From assembly GCA_017940085.1 (NCBI GenBank), contig JAGAZK010000245.1, forward strand, positions 1 through 9,484: DNA of 9,484 nt, given 5' to 3'. Below the pieces are notes generated by a model, which had not been told where the DNA came from, did not search any database, and saw only the letters and a program-made list of their open reading frames with translations. The stretch is from Campylobacter sp. (GTDB lineage: Bacteria > Campylobacterota > Campylobacteria > Campylobacterales > Campylobacteraceae). The position numbers and the translations under genes were made by a program. The first letter of the stretch is position 1, and every line of letters begins with the position of its first letter. Of the stretch, positions 1-5,270 are shown one piece after another.

Positions 1-168
1 AATTTTAGCGTAAATTTAGTGCAAGAATTATGCAACGAATTCCCCGTAAAACCGGTGCTTAATCAAATTGAACTTCACCCTTTTAATCAGCAAATCTCCA
101 CTCAAAAAGGGCTTGATGAATTAAAAGTTGCGACTGAAAGTATAAATTCGCTTTTGAAATCAAACTAA
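1..168 (+). pseudogene. Aldo/keto reductase, 3' remnant (interrupted host gene)
   Basis: Reading from base 1 gives a 55-residue open frame ending in TAA at 166-168. It contains VLNQIELHPFNQQ followed by a GLDEL segment. This is the NQxExHP signature of aldo/keto reductases, near the nicotinamide and substrate site, followed by the usual helix. These are NADPH-dependent cytosolic oxidoreductases. In the family about 60 to 100 more residues normally follow, including the A-[YW]-[SA]-P-L strand and the C-terminal cofactor loops. Here the frame keeps only a short tail (KVATESINSLLKSN). The 5' part lies outside the window. I infer that the gene is truncated by the neighbouring prophage, with the break somewhere between about 120 and 156. 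The family assignment is firm. Whether the break is the phage insertion itself is inferred. Confidence 0.75.
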
Positions 169-232
169 TTTGGGTTACAAATCAAACTTTGTAGAATTGT
201 GCATTAAAAATTAGTTTGATTTGTAACCCAAA
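156..232. repeat. 22-bp-spaced direct repeats and 20-bp inverted repeat, candidate phage end
   Basis: The 10-mer AAATCAAACT occurs at 157-166 and again at 179-188, exactly 22 bp apart. It occurs inverted at 213-222. The 20-mer at 169-188 (TTTGGGTTACAAATCAAACT) is perfectly inverted at 213-232, with a 24-nt spacer. The cluster lies directly after the broken reductase and before the first phage gene. Transposable phages carry repeated transposase-binding sites of about 22 bp near their termini, so a terminus is a reasonable reading. No T-run follows either arm, so a terminator is less likely. The exact phage boundary cannot be fixed here. Confidence 0.5.
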
Positions 233-284
233 ATTTAAATAAAATTAATCCTATTTTGCACTCAAAACAAATTAATCATATTTA

Positions 285-303
285 ATTACTTATAATTCAA
301 ACA
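285..303 (+). promoter_or_regulatory. Candidate -10 promoter for the methyltransferase gene
   Basis: A perfect TATAAT lies at 291-296 in a T/A-rich stretch, which fits the Campylobacter sigma70 pattern of a strong -10 with no conserved -35. The expected start of transcription, about 7 nt past the hexamer, coincides with the ATG at 303. No ribosome binding site lies between, so the transcript would be leaderless or nearly so. Confidence 0.55.
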
Positions 304-1127
304 TGAAATCTTTAAATATCTTAGACCTGTTTAGTGGCATAGGCGGTATGAGTTTGGGTTTTGAAGCCGCTAACTATGACGATTTTGATTTTAACGAGTT
401 GCCAAAAGACCAAAAAAGCAAAAGCGATAATTTCTTTAAAACTATCGCATTTTGTGAGATTGATAAAAATTGCCATAAGGTGCTAAATACGCATTTTAAA
501 GGTGTGCCGATTTTTGATGATGTTACGAAACTAAAAGCGAGTGATTTAAAAGATAGCGTAGATATTATCACAGGTGGATTTCCTTGCCAAGATCTGAGTT
601 TTGCTAATGCCAAAAGAAAAGGATTTGACGGGGCTAGGAGCTCGTTGTTTGAACATATTTTAAGGATTGCAAATGAAACACAAGCAAAATATATCTTGTT
701 TGAGAATTCCGACAGGCTTATCTACAACAGAGAATTTTTTGAAATTTTCACAAAAAGAATTAAAAGCTATGGGTTCAAATACGAAGCTTTCATATTTCAG
801 GCTTCAGACTTTGGATACCCACACCAACGCAGAAGATTGTATATTATTGCCTACACCGACAAAATCAGATCAATTCAAACTAACCCGTTTTTCGATAAAC
901 TCGCAATTAAAAAACCAACTAACAGGACACGCCGGGAGCTTGGCGGCTTATGTAGCAGAATTTCAGACCTACAAAAACAAGGATATAAACACGCAAGAGA
1001 TTGTAGAGATATACGAAAAGATAATGGGATTTCCGAAAGGCTGGTTAAGCTCGGCATGTTTGGAAATAGCTTAATTCCTGCTATCCCTTATGCGTTTGCA
1101 AAAGTTATAAAGGAGATTGAAAAATGA
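303..1127 (+). CDS. C5 cytosine-specific DNA methyltransferase (Dcm-like), with out-of-frame target-recognition region
   Basis: The protein transfers a methyl group from S-adenosylmethionine to C5 of cytosine in a specific DNA site. Visible motifs are I (LDLFSGIGG, residues 7-15), the catalytic loop GGFPCQDLS with Cys95 and its GxxGARSSLF extension, the Glu of motif IV (ENS, 134-136, usually ENV), motif VIII (PHQRRRLYIIA, 173-183) and motif X (GNSLIP, 254-259). At 274 residues it is short for the family. Between motifs VIII and X (about residues 184-248) this frame is not recognisable. The sequence expected there (LLPTPTKSD and IMGFPKGW) is read in another frame at 841-1047. The start is fixed by motif I, which begins only six residues in. 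No restriction endonuclease partner is visible, so it is probably an orphan phage methylase protecting against host restriction. Activity is uncertain. Confidence 0.85.
   Translation: MKSLNILDLFSGIGGMSLGFEAANYDDFDFNELPKDQKSKSDNFFKTIAFCEIDKNCHKVLNTHFKGVPIFDDVTKLKASDLKDSVDIITGGFPCQDLSFANAKRKGFDGARSSLFEHILRIANETQAKYILFENSDRLIYNREFFEIFTKRIKSYGFKYEAFIFQASDFGYPHQRRRLYIIAYTDKIRSIQTNPFFDKLAIKKPTNRTRRELGGLCSRISDLQKQGYKHARDCRDIRKDNGISERLVKLGMFGNSLIPAIPYAFAKVIKEIEK
841..1074 (+). other. Alternative-frame methyltransferase target-recognition segment inside the methylase gene
   Basis: In the frame beginning at 841 the DNA encodes ILLPTPTKSDQFK, then LTGHAGSLAAYVAEFQ and EIYEKIMGFPKGWLSS, ending at TAA 1072-1074. 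LLPTPTxSD and MGFPxGW are hallmarks of the C-terminal half of phage-type C5 methyltransferases and normally lie between motifs VIII and X of the same chain. Here they are offset by one base from the frame carrying those motifs. The same frame is open back to an ATG at 667. Possible explanations are two compensating indels, a deletion that shifted frame, sequence errors, or a product made by frameshifting. That this segment once coded in this frame seems firm. Confidence 0.7.
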
Positions 1128-1345
1128 AAGAAGCAATTTATGAGTATGAATATTTAAATCACAAAGGCTGTATGGCATTTCCTGAGCCGATCGCCAAAAA
1201 AGATGAAAAATATCTTAAAACCTGTATTGTCGCCAAACACTCGCCCAATGCGACTGCGGCTACGCTTTGCGGTATTGGATTAACGCACAATGAACTAATA
1301 GCAGAAGTTTATTTATCCAAAATAGACTTAAACAAAGATATGTAA
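1124..1345 (+). CDS. Hypothetical 73-residue protein coupled to the methyltransferase
   Basis: The ATG at 1124 overlaps the methyltransferase stop (ATGA) and is preceded by AGGAG at 1111-1115, so the two genes are translationally coupled. I do not recognise the family. The protein is small and soluble with no membrane segment. Cys34, His39, Cys49 and His55 fall in a C-x4-H-x9-C-x5-H arrangement that could bind a metal, but there is no CxxC pair and this is only an observation. Its position beside a phage modification gene suggests an accessory or regulatory role, comparable in place to com beside mom in phage Mu, but no sequence similarity to Com is claimed. Confidence 0.7.
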   Translation: MKEAIYEYEYLNHKGCMAFPEPIAKKDEKYLKTCIVAKHSPNATAATLCGIGLTHNELIAEVYLSKIDLNKDM

Positions 1346-1357
1346 AAAATGACTAAA

Positions 1358-1390
1358 GATTTTAACGCATTTTAAAAATGTGTTAAAATC
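1358..1390. repeat. Near-perfect 16-bp dyad between convergent genes
   Basis: GATTTTAACGCATTTT (1358-1373) and its inverted copy at 1375-1390 match at 15 of 16 positions around a single central base. It lies 12 bp after the stop of the 73-residue gene and just beyond the end of the opposing operon. It could help terminate transcription from the left-hand genes or be a protein-binding palindrome. The plus strand has no T-run after it. Confidence 0.5.
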
Positions 1391-1423
1391 AAATAAAACG
1401 CCCGGCTGATTTACAAATCAGCC
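1388..1423 (-). terminator. Rho-independent terminator of the minus-strand phage operon
   Basis: On the minus strand GGCTGATTT, a 2-nt loop and AAATCAGCC form a perfect 9-bp stem (1404-1423), followed by GGGCGTTTTATTTGATTTT. The stem includes the stop codon of the lysozyme gene, so it closes the long right-to-left operon directly after its last gene. Confidence 0.75.
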
Positions 1424-1860
1424 AATAATTTCCCAAGAACTCTTTTGGCTCTTTTGGGTGTTTGCTTAGCCCAAAGGCTTTTTAAGCCGTTTTCATAGGC
1501 TTTTTGGTATTGTGCGGTTCTCATGTAGTGCAAAGTGTGATTAAATTTTTTCACACCAGGTATTCCCATTTGATAGCACATTTCAATCACGCACTCTTGC
1601 ACTTTTAGCGGTGCGTTTTCTAGCCAATCAAATACTTCAAATGCCTCTTTTTCTAGCTTTTTAAGCTTTAAATTTAGTATTTTATCTGCGTTTTCTTTTG
1701 GCATAGGCTCAACTTTACCGCCATTTAAAGCTATTTCATCACTACTTAAACAATCCACTTTAAAGCCATAGCCGATCGTATCCTTGCCGACTGAGCATTC
1801 ATAAATTTTGCTACTGAAGCCTTCGTTAAATTTGATTTCATTTATAAATTCGTCTCTCAT
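1411..1860 (-). CDS. Phage endolysin, GH24 lysozyme (muramidase)
   Basis: The enzyme cleaves the MurNAc-GlcNAc bond of peptidoglycan to release phage. Near the N-terminus NEGF is followed by KIYEC and DTIGYGF, giving Glu13, then 8 residues, Cys22, then 5 residues and Thr28. This is the E-8-(D/C)-5-T catalytic pattern of T4-type lysozymes, with Cys in place of the usual Asp. The 149-residue length suits a single GH24 domain with no cell-wall-binding domain. There is no signal peptide or signal-anchor, so export would need a holin, for which a candidate lies at 3816-4136. An AAAGGA site lies just before the ATG. It is the last gene of the operon, and a terminator overlaps its stop. Confidence 0.88.
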   Translation of the reverse strand: MRDEFINEIKFNEGFSSKIYECSVGKDTIGYGFKVDCLSSDEIALNGGKVEPMPKENADKILNLKLKKLEKEAFEVFDWLENAPLKVQECVIEMCYQMGIPGVKKFNHTLHYMRTAQYQKAYENGLKSLWAKQTPKRAKRVLGKLLADL

Positions 1861-1869
1861 GTTTTTCCT

Positions 1870-2259
1870 TTATCTCAATCTAAAGCTTTGGATTTTAAAG
1901 CTAGTTTCTAGCATTAAAAAATGTTCATTTTCATATTTTGAAGTATCGATAAATCTGATTAATCCGCCGTCTTCCCATTGGAAATTGTGCAAAATCTCAT
2001 AAATATCGCTTTCTTTGGCATAAATTTTCTGATAAGCTCTTTCTAAATTTAGCGGATCAAACTCCACTCCAATATAAACGCTAAAATAAATATCTTCAGC
2101 CCAACTATCAAATCCCTCATCAATCGCATTTTTTTGCGGCACAATACGGATCATCGGATAATCATCAATATTTAGGCTATTTTCAAGCCCGATTTTTACG
2201 CTCCAGCCGTCAAAATTGAGTAAATTTTTGATGCGCACCATCAAATCAAATACACTCAT
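1870..2259 (-). CDS. Tail-terminator / Mu gp37-like protein (putative)
   Basis: A protein of about 129 residues from the chosen start. The pattern is an N-terminal helix (SVFDLMVRIKNLL), YPMIRIVPQ at a strand position, an FSVYIGVEF strand, a helix about the ERAYQKIYAKE stretch, and a final strand. That layout resembles tail-terminator or gp37-type proteins that cap the tail tube at the head-proximal end. An ATG seven codons earlier (2280) has no ribosome binding site. AAAGGA lies between the two, somewhat far from the second, so I prefer 2259. The region around this start is duplicated at 6083-6115, directly after the gp36-like gene, suggesting the gene once lay there. The family call is by pattern only. 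Confidence 0.5.
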   Translation of the reverse strand: MSVFDLMVRIKNLLNFDGWSVKIGLENSLNIDDYPMIRIVPQKNAIDEGFDSWAEDIYFSVYIGVEFDPLNLERAYQKIYAKESDIYEILHNFQWEDGGLIRFIDTSKYENEHFLMLETSFKIQSFRLR

Positions 2260-2340
2260 CTTAAAACCTATTCCTTTCATAAATTTATTAAATTTTTCAA
2301 ATTTGCTTATTTTTGTGCATTTAGCAAAGGATTTTTGAGA

Positions 2341-2426
2341 TAAATTTGTGGTTGCGTAGATTTGAACGACTGAGACAGACTAGAGCGTCTGTCGCAAGGT
2401 AGCGAGTATCAAGCTCCACAAATTTA
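2341..2426 (-). ncRNA. Structured intergenic element with nested stems
   Basis: An 11-bp perfect inverted repeat (TAAATTTGTGG at 2341-2351, inverted at 2416-2426) encloses a TTGCG/CGCAA pair (2352-2356 and 2393-2397) and a central GACAGAC/GTCTGTC hairpin (2374-2393) with a 6-nt loop. Neither strand carries a convincing gene. The element lies in the 161-bp gap between the truncated tail-tip gene and the tail-terminator-like gene. It may be a structured RNA within the operon transcript, or a small palindromic repeat element. Its central hairpin looks homologous to one at 5947-5964. Confidence 0.4.
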
Positions 2427-2441
2427 GCCAAAAAGCCGAAG

Positions 2442-2672
2442 CTAATAACTCACTTCATATTTTGTGCTTCTTAAATTTCCGCTCCAAATGATATTGCCGA
2501 CAATTTCAGCCGTGCCAAAAAGCTCAGGTATCGTGCGAGAATTTGAATTTGTTGCTATATCGATTGAGCTTAATGCTTTTTGGCTTGATTGCGGCAAAGA
2601 CGGTGCGGGTGTAAGCATATATGCTGCGACCATTGCGACTACGACTACGATATCACCAATTACATATCCCAT
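2442..2672 (-). CDS. Truncated tail-tip protein, N-terminal fragment
   Basis: A 76-residue product. The N-terminus is a hydrophobic helix (GDIVVVVAMVAAYML), followed by a linker and SRTIPELFGTAEIVGNIIW, then SGNLRSTK. The IPxxFGT...NIxWxGNL signature is typical of the start of very long phage tail-tip or host-specificity proteins of the central-fibre type, which usually run to many hundreds of residues. Here the frame stops soon after the signature, next to the structured element at 2341-2426, so the gene appears to be cut. A good AAGGA site precedes the ATG. It may be a decayed remnant or an N-terminal piece retained after rearrangement. The family match is by eye. Confidence 0.55.
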   Translation of the reverse strand: MGYVIGDIVVVVAMVAAYMLTPAPSLPQSSQKALSSIDIATNSNSRTIPELFGTAEIVGNIIWSGNLRSTKYEVSY

Positions 2673-2720
2673 TTTTTAATCCTTATAAATTTAAATTTGT
2701 TTTTAAAGAGCGATAAAGCT

Positions 2721-3026
2721 TTACTCTTCCCAATACGGCACTTTGGCGAATTTGCCGTTACCAAGCTTGATACGCACAAATCCGTCAGGATCACCAAGTG
2801 AGCCAAGATCTAAATTTGAAGTGTTGCTTTGAGTTTGGGAGAGGCTGATTTGACCACCTACGCTCAAAGATCTACACGAAAAATCCAAATTTGAAGCTCC
2901 GCTAAATTTAGCTATTTCAGCCTTGACTTCTTGGGCTGTAAATAACTTAGAAAAATTATCATTTATAATAGATCTCCACGCCGTAACGCCAAGCTCTAAA
3001 GTCTCAATTCCGTTTGCTAATCGCAT
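2721..3026 (-). CDS. Small putative tail or fibre protein, 101 residues
   Basis: The product begins MRLANGIETLELGVTAW followed by an SIINDNFSKL helix, the kind of short N-terminal module seen at the start of phage tail-fibre and baseplate-associated proteins. It ends with a short beta module (DPDGFVRIKLGNGKFAKVPYW) resembling C-terminal strands of small phage tail proteins. An AAAGGGA site lies 5 nt before the ATG. It sits between the tail chaperones and the truncated tail-tip gene, where the tape-measure gene would normally be. At 101 residues it cannot be a tape measure. I do not recognise a named family. Confidence 0.5.
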   Translation of the reverse strand: MRLANGIETLELGVTAWRSIINDNFSKLFTAQEVKAEIAKFSGASNLDFSCRSLSVGGQISLSQTQSNTSNLDLGSLGDPDGFVRIKLGNGKFAKVPYWEE

Positions 3027-3038
3027 TTTTCCCTTTCT

Positions 3039-3323
3039 CTAAACATTCAAACTCTCACACATTTGGCTCATTATTTCCCACAAATCCACAAATTCCATTT
3101 CAAATTTGGCGGCGTATTTATCCACCACAAAGGCATTAACTCGCCACAACTCGTCAAATTCAATGCACCTAAAAAACGCACTTACAATAGTTTTTTCAAA
3201 TTCATCTTCTAAAAAAACTATTCCAAACTCTTCAAAATATCGTTTTTCTTCTTCGTCTTTTGGCTCAGGCGGCGGGGCTTTGTTTTTTTTGATTTGTGCT
3301 ACAAAAGCCTTCAATCTAGCTAC
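3039..3323 (-). CDS. Tail assembly chaperone, frameshift extension (gpT-like part of gpGT)
   Basis: This frame has no ATG near its beginning. The only nearby initiator is TTG at 3314, without a well-placed ribosome binding site. Entered instead by a -1 slip at 3323-3329, translation continues V-A-R-L-K-A-F-V-A-Q and on for 94 residues to the stop at 3039. The fused product would be about 263 residues. A Lys/Pro-rich linker (KNKAPPPEP) is followed by a helical C-terminal domain (DELWRVNAFVVDKY...FVDLWEIM), the layout expected of a gpT extension. In siphophages gpG and gpGT guide tail-tube polymerisation around the tape measure. The fusion is inferred from sequence; a weak TTG-initiated separate protein remains possible. 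Confidence 0.65.
   Translation of the reverse strand, partial: VARLKAFVAQIKKNKAPPPEPKDEEEKRYFEEFGIVFLEDEFEKTIVSAFFRCIEFDELWRVNAFVVDKYAAKFEMEFVDLWEIMSQMCESLNV
3276..3309 (-). promoter_or_regulatory. Candidate frameshift-stimulating hairpin
   Basis: On the minus strand GGCTTTTGT (3309-3301) can pair with ACAAAGCC (3283-3276) with one bulged base, starting about 13 nt after the slippery heptamer. The loop is long and A-rich, so the hairpin is modest. Spacing is somewhat long for a classical stimulator. Confidence 0.3.
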
Positions 3324-3829
3324 TTTTTTTCCTGAGCTTCCTTGATAGATTCATCTAAATATTGCCAAACCAATTTATAGCTTATGCCTTTGGCTTTGAT
3401 AGAACTAATAAATTTATCTCTATCAACACCGTCCAAAAGCAAATCAAGCTTAAATTTAAACAAATTTTCTAAATCATCATTGATTGTGTTTATGATTTCG
3501 TTTTGGGCTGAAAGTTTGGCAAGATCTTTCAAAAGAGCCGTTTTTTCTTTGATAAGATTTTTGTTTTCAATCAAAAGCATTAATTTGTCTTTTGGCGAGC
3601 TTTCTTTGATGAGATCTTTGTTGATCAAAATTGTCTCGTTGATCTCGTTGATTTTTAAATTTAACTCGCTCTCATTTTTTGCTTTTTGCTCCAAGCTTAT
3701 AAATTTGTCTTTTTGCTCATTTGCTTTTTGTTCTAAGAGTTTTTTTTGTTCTAAATTTGGCTCTTTGATGATTAAATTAAACTCATCATCATCTATGCTA
3801 AATTTGATTTTATACTCAGTTTTGATCAT
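3320..3829 (-). CDS. Tail assembly chaperone, gpG-like
   Basis: A 169-residue protein starting MIKTEYKIKFSIDDDEF. This start is preferred over an ATG 96 nt upstream because GGAGA lies 4 nt before it and the longer form would extend deep into the holin-like gene. A small N-terminal beta segment is followed by a long, charged coiled coil (about residues 20-110) and a compact C-terminal helical part (DGVDRDKFISSIKAKGISYKLVW). It follows the tail tube gene after one small gene, the place where phages put their tail chaperone. It ends GAA AAA AAG TAG, a slippery heptamer directly before the stop, which is strong support for a G/GT pair. Sequence family was not recognised; the call rests on place, size and frameshift site. 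Confidence 0.6.
   Translation of the reverse strand: MIKTEYKIKFSIDDDEFNLIIKEPNLEQKKLLEQKANEQKDKFISLEQKAKNESELNLKINEINETILINKDLIKESSPKDKLMLLIENKNLIKEKTALLKDLAKLSAQNEIINTINDDLENLFKFKLDLLLDGVDRDKFISSIKAKGISYKLVWQYLDESIKEAQEKK
3323..3329 (-). other. Programmed -1 ribosomal frameshift site A AAA AAG
   Basis: On the minus strand the heptamer A AAA AAG, read from 3329 to 3323, is in the correct phase. It spans the third base of GAA and the codons AAA and AAG, with TAG immediately following. Slipping one base back reads AAA AAA GTA GCT and enters the downstream open frame directly. A AAA AAG is among the most efficient bacterial slippery sequences. Confidence 0.75.
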
Positions 3830-4136
3830 CGTATCTCCTAGTATAGCGGATTTTGTCGATTTTATTAATAATAATGTCTGTTTTTTTGTCAATATCACGC
3901 AAAATTTGATTATTGACTTTTTCAAGCGAATTTATGGCATTTTTTAATTCAATCGAGCTTTCTGTATTTTTAGCCACGACTTCGCTTATTTTGGCGTTTT
4001 GAATGTTTTGATTTTTCATCACCAAAATCACAAATCCAAGCAGTATCATGCTAAAAAACACAGCCACACTGACTTCATTCCAAGAATTTGAGTTTGCCAT
4101 TACAGCACTAATTCCTGTTAAATCCATATTTTCCAT
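3816..4136 (-). CDS. Putative holin-like membrane protein with one transmembrane segment
   Basis: A 106-residue protein with a polar N-terminus, one clear transmembrane helix (about residues 23-40, VSVAVFFSMILLGFVILVM) and a C-terminal amphipathic coiled coil ending in a Lys/Asp/Ile-rich stretch. One membrane helix followed by a charged coiled coil is the layout of BhlA/UviB-type and XhlA-type small phage lysis proteins. A holin would let the leaderless lysozyme at 1411-1860 reach the cell wall. Its ATG overlaps the tail tube stop (TAATG), and its 3' end overlaps the chaperone start by 14 nt, so all three are tightly coupled. It could instead be another small membrane protein of the phage. 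Confidence 0.5.
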   Translation of the reverse strand: MENMDLTGISAVMANSNSWNEVSVAVFFSMILLGFVILVMKNQNIQNAKISEVVAKNTESSIELKNAINSLEKVNNQILRDIDKKTDIIINKIDKIRYTRRYDDQN

Positions 4137-5053
4137 TAGTTATCCATATAAATAAACTTAAAATTATCATCACCTTGATCTGAGAGTGCAATAAACTCTC
4201 TCTCAATCACATAAATCCCGTCTTGGTCGGTAAATTCAGGCGTTTTTGCGATTTTGCATTTTGGAATAACGAGTTTGAAAATATCATTTTGTTCTGCATC
4301 TCTAAAAATAGCTTCAAAACTCATTGTCGTGCCGAGCTTAAACTCATTAAATCCGCTCTCGCCGCCTCTTTCTAATCTCATTTTAATCGTAAGTCTAGGA
4401 TCATAATCTGAAATATGAAATTCGCCGATATTAGTAAATTTTTCATACTGCACATCACAGCCCATATCAAAGCTAAACTCACTTAAATTTACATCTACTC
4501 CATTGATTGTCATTCCGCCAAGTTTGCGAATAATTAGAGCTTCTCCTGCTTTAATATCAGTAATATCACTCTCAAAATCGCCTTTGACTTCTTCAATAAA
4601 TGAGCTTTGCAAAGCAAATTTCATCTCTAATTTATCGCCGACTTTGCCGCTCATGCTCCAATTTGCTTTTGCACCTTGAGCTTTAAATTTGCGATCAGGC
4701 AAAATCAAATCAACTGAAGCAGTCTTGTCTGAATGAGTATGCGGCGTAAAAACAGTATTGCCGTCTGCATCAATCTCACTTTTGAGATTGCAAATCGCAA
4801 AAAGATTTTTATAAAAATCCAAGTTTTTATAAAGACATGTCGTAATATCTACGCTCATTTGTCCCCAATCTGCGATTGTAATTATTTCTTTTGAGCCGCC
4901 GTAATATCCAAAATTTGGAAGTTCTACATTATCAAAACTCACTTTAGGCTGTGAATTTTCAGCCAACTTAATTACTTGAGTAGGAGTTTCATAAACTCCG
5001 CTTACACTTTCAAGTCCGATTTTTACGCCACTGCGGGCTAAAACTCTTGCCAT
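4136..5053 (-). CDS. Phage tail tube protein (siphovirus type)
   Basis: A 305-residue beta-rich protein starting MARVLARSGVKIGLESVSGVYETPT. It continues with paired repeats of strand patterns (ANWSMSGKVGDKLEMKFALQ and FSFDMGCDVQYEKF). This matches the large two-domain tail tube proteins of Mu-like siphophages, in which an N-terminal arm is followed by two tube-like domains. It would polymerise into the hollow non-contractile tail tube. AAAGGAG lies 7 nt before the ATG. It follows the spanin genes and is coupled to the holin-like gene and tail chaperones. No sheath gene is seen in the window, which fits a non-contractile tail, though the rest of the phage is not visible. Confidence 0.7.
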   Translation of the reverse strand: MARVLARSGVKIGLESVSGVYETPTQVIKLAENSQPKVSFDNVELPNFGYYGGSKEIITIADWGQMSVDITTCLYKNLDFYKNLFAICNLKSEIDADGNTVFTPHTHSDKTASVDLILPDRKFKAQGAKANWSMSGKVGDKLEMKFALQSSFIEEVKGDFESDITDIKAGEALIIRKLGGMTINGVDVNLSEFSFDMGCDVQYEKFTNIGEFHISDYDPRLTIKMRLERGGESGFNEFKLGTTMSFEAIFRDAEQNDIFKLVIPKCKIAKTPEFTDQDGIYVIEREFIALSDQGDDNFKFIYMDN

Positions 5054-5063
5054 AAATTCTCCT

Positions 5064-5270
5064 TTAATTTTGTGTGCAGTCTTTAGCGATCTGCTCGACT
5101 TTTAAAAAATACACCATTAATGATTTTGCACTTTCAAAGCTTCCGTCATAAACAGGTTTTAAAGGCATTTTTAAATTACATTTAATAGGTATTAAAACCT
5201 CATTTTGAGTGCTAGCACAACCGACACAAAAAACGCTAAAAAGCAGCACTAAACATTTTTTTATACGCAT
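5064..5270 (-). CDS. Rz1-like outer-membrane spanin lipoprotein
   Basis: A 68-residue protein with a basic start (MRIKKC), a hydrophobic stretch (LVLLFSVF) and a lipobox-like CVGC with Cys18 as the predicted lipidated residue. Position -3 is Cys rather than the usual Leu, so processing is likely but not certain. The mature part is about 51 residues. Its start lies inside the 3' end of the membrane-anchored gene upstream (35-bp overlap, different frame), the classical Rz/Rz1 arrangement. Together the pair would bridge inner and outer membranes and fuse them in the last step of lysis. Proline content is low for an Rz1. Confidence 0.65.
   Translation of the reverse strand: MRIKKCLVLLFSVFCVGCASTQNEVLIPIKCNLKMPLKPVYDGSFESAKSLMVYFLKVEQIAKDCTQN

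Noticed and set aside
2341..2426. Possible tRNA gene on the minus strand
   Set aside because: GTTCAAATC resembles a T-loop and a 7-bp closing stem can be drawn, but the T-stem pairs at only three of five positions, the central hairpin has a 6-nt loop, and no D-arm is evident.
2430..2446. Terminator after the truncated tail-tip gene (AGCTTCGGCTTTTT on the minus strand)
   Set aside because: The TTCG loop is closed by only three base pairs, too weak to call without mapping data.
3829..3925. N-terminal extension of the tail chaperone from an ATG at 3925
   Set aside because: It would lie inside the holin-like gene and has no ribosome site, while GGAGA precedes the ATG at 3829.
3384..3947. 187-residue open frame on the plus strand
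   Set aside because: Antisense to the coiled-coil chaperone and holin-like genes; Ser/Leu/Phe-rich composition is what reverse translation of Lys/Glu/Asn-rich helices gives; no ribosome site or family match.
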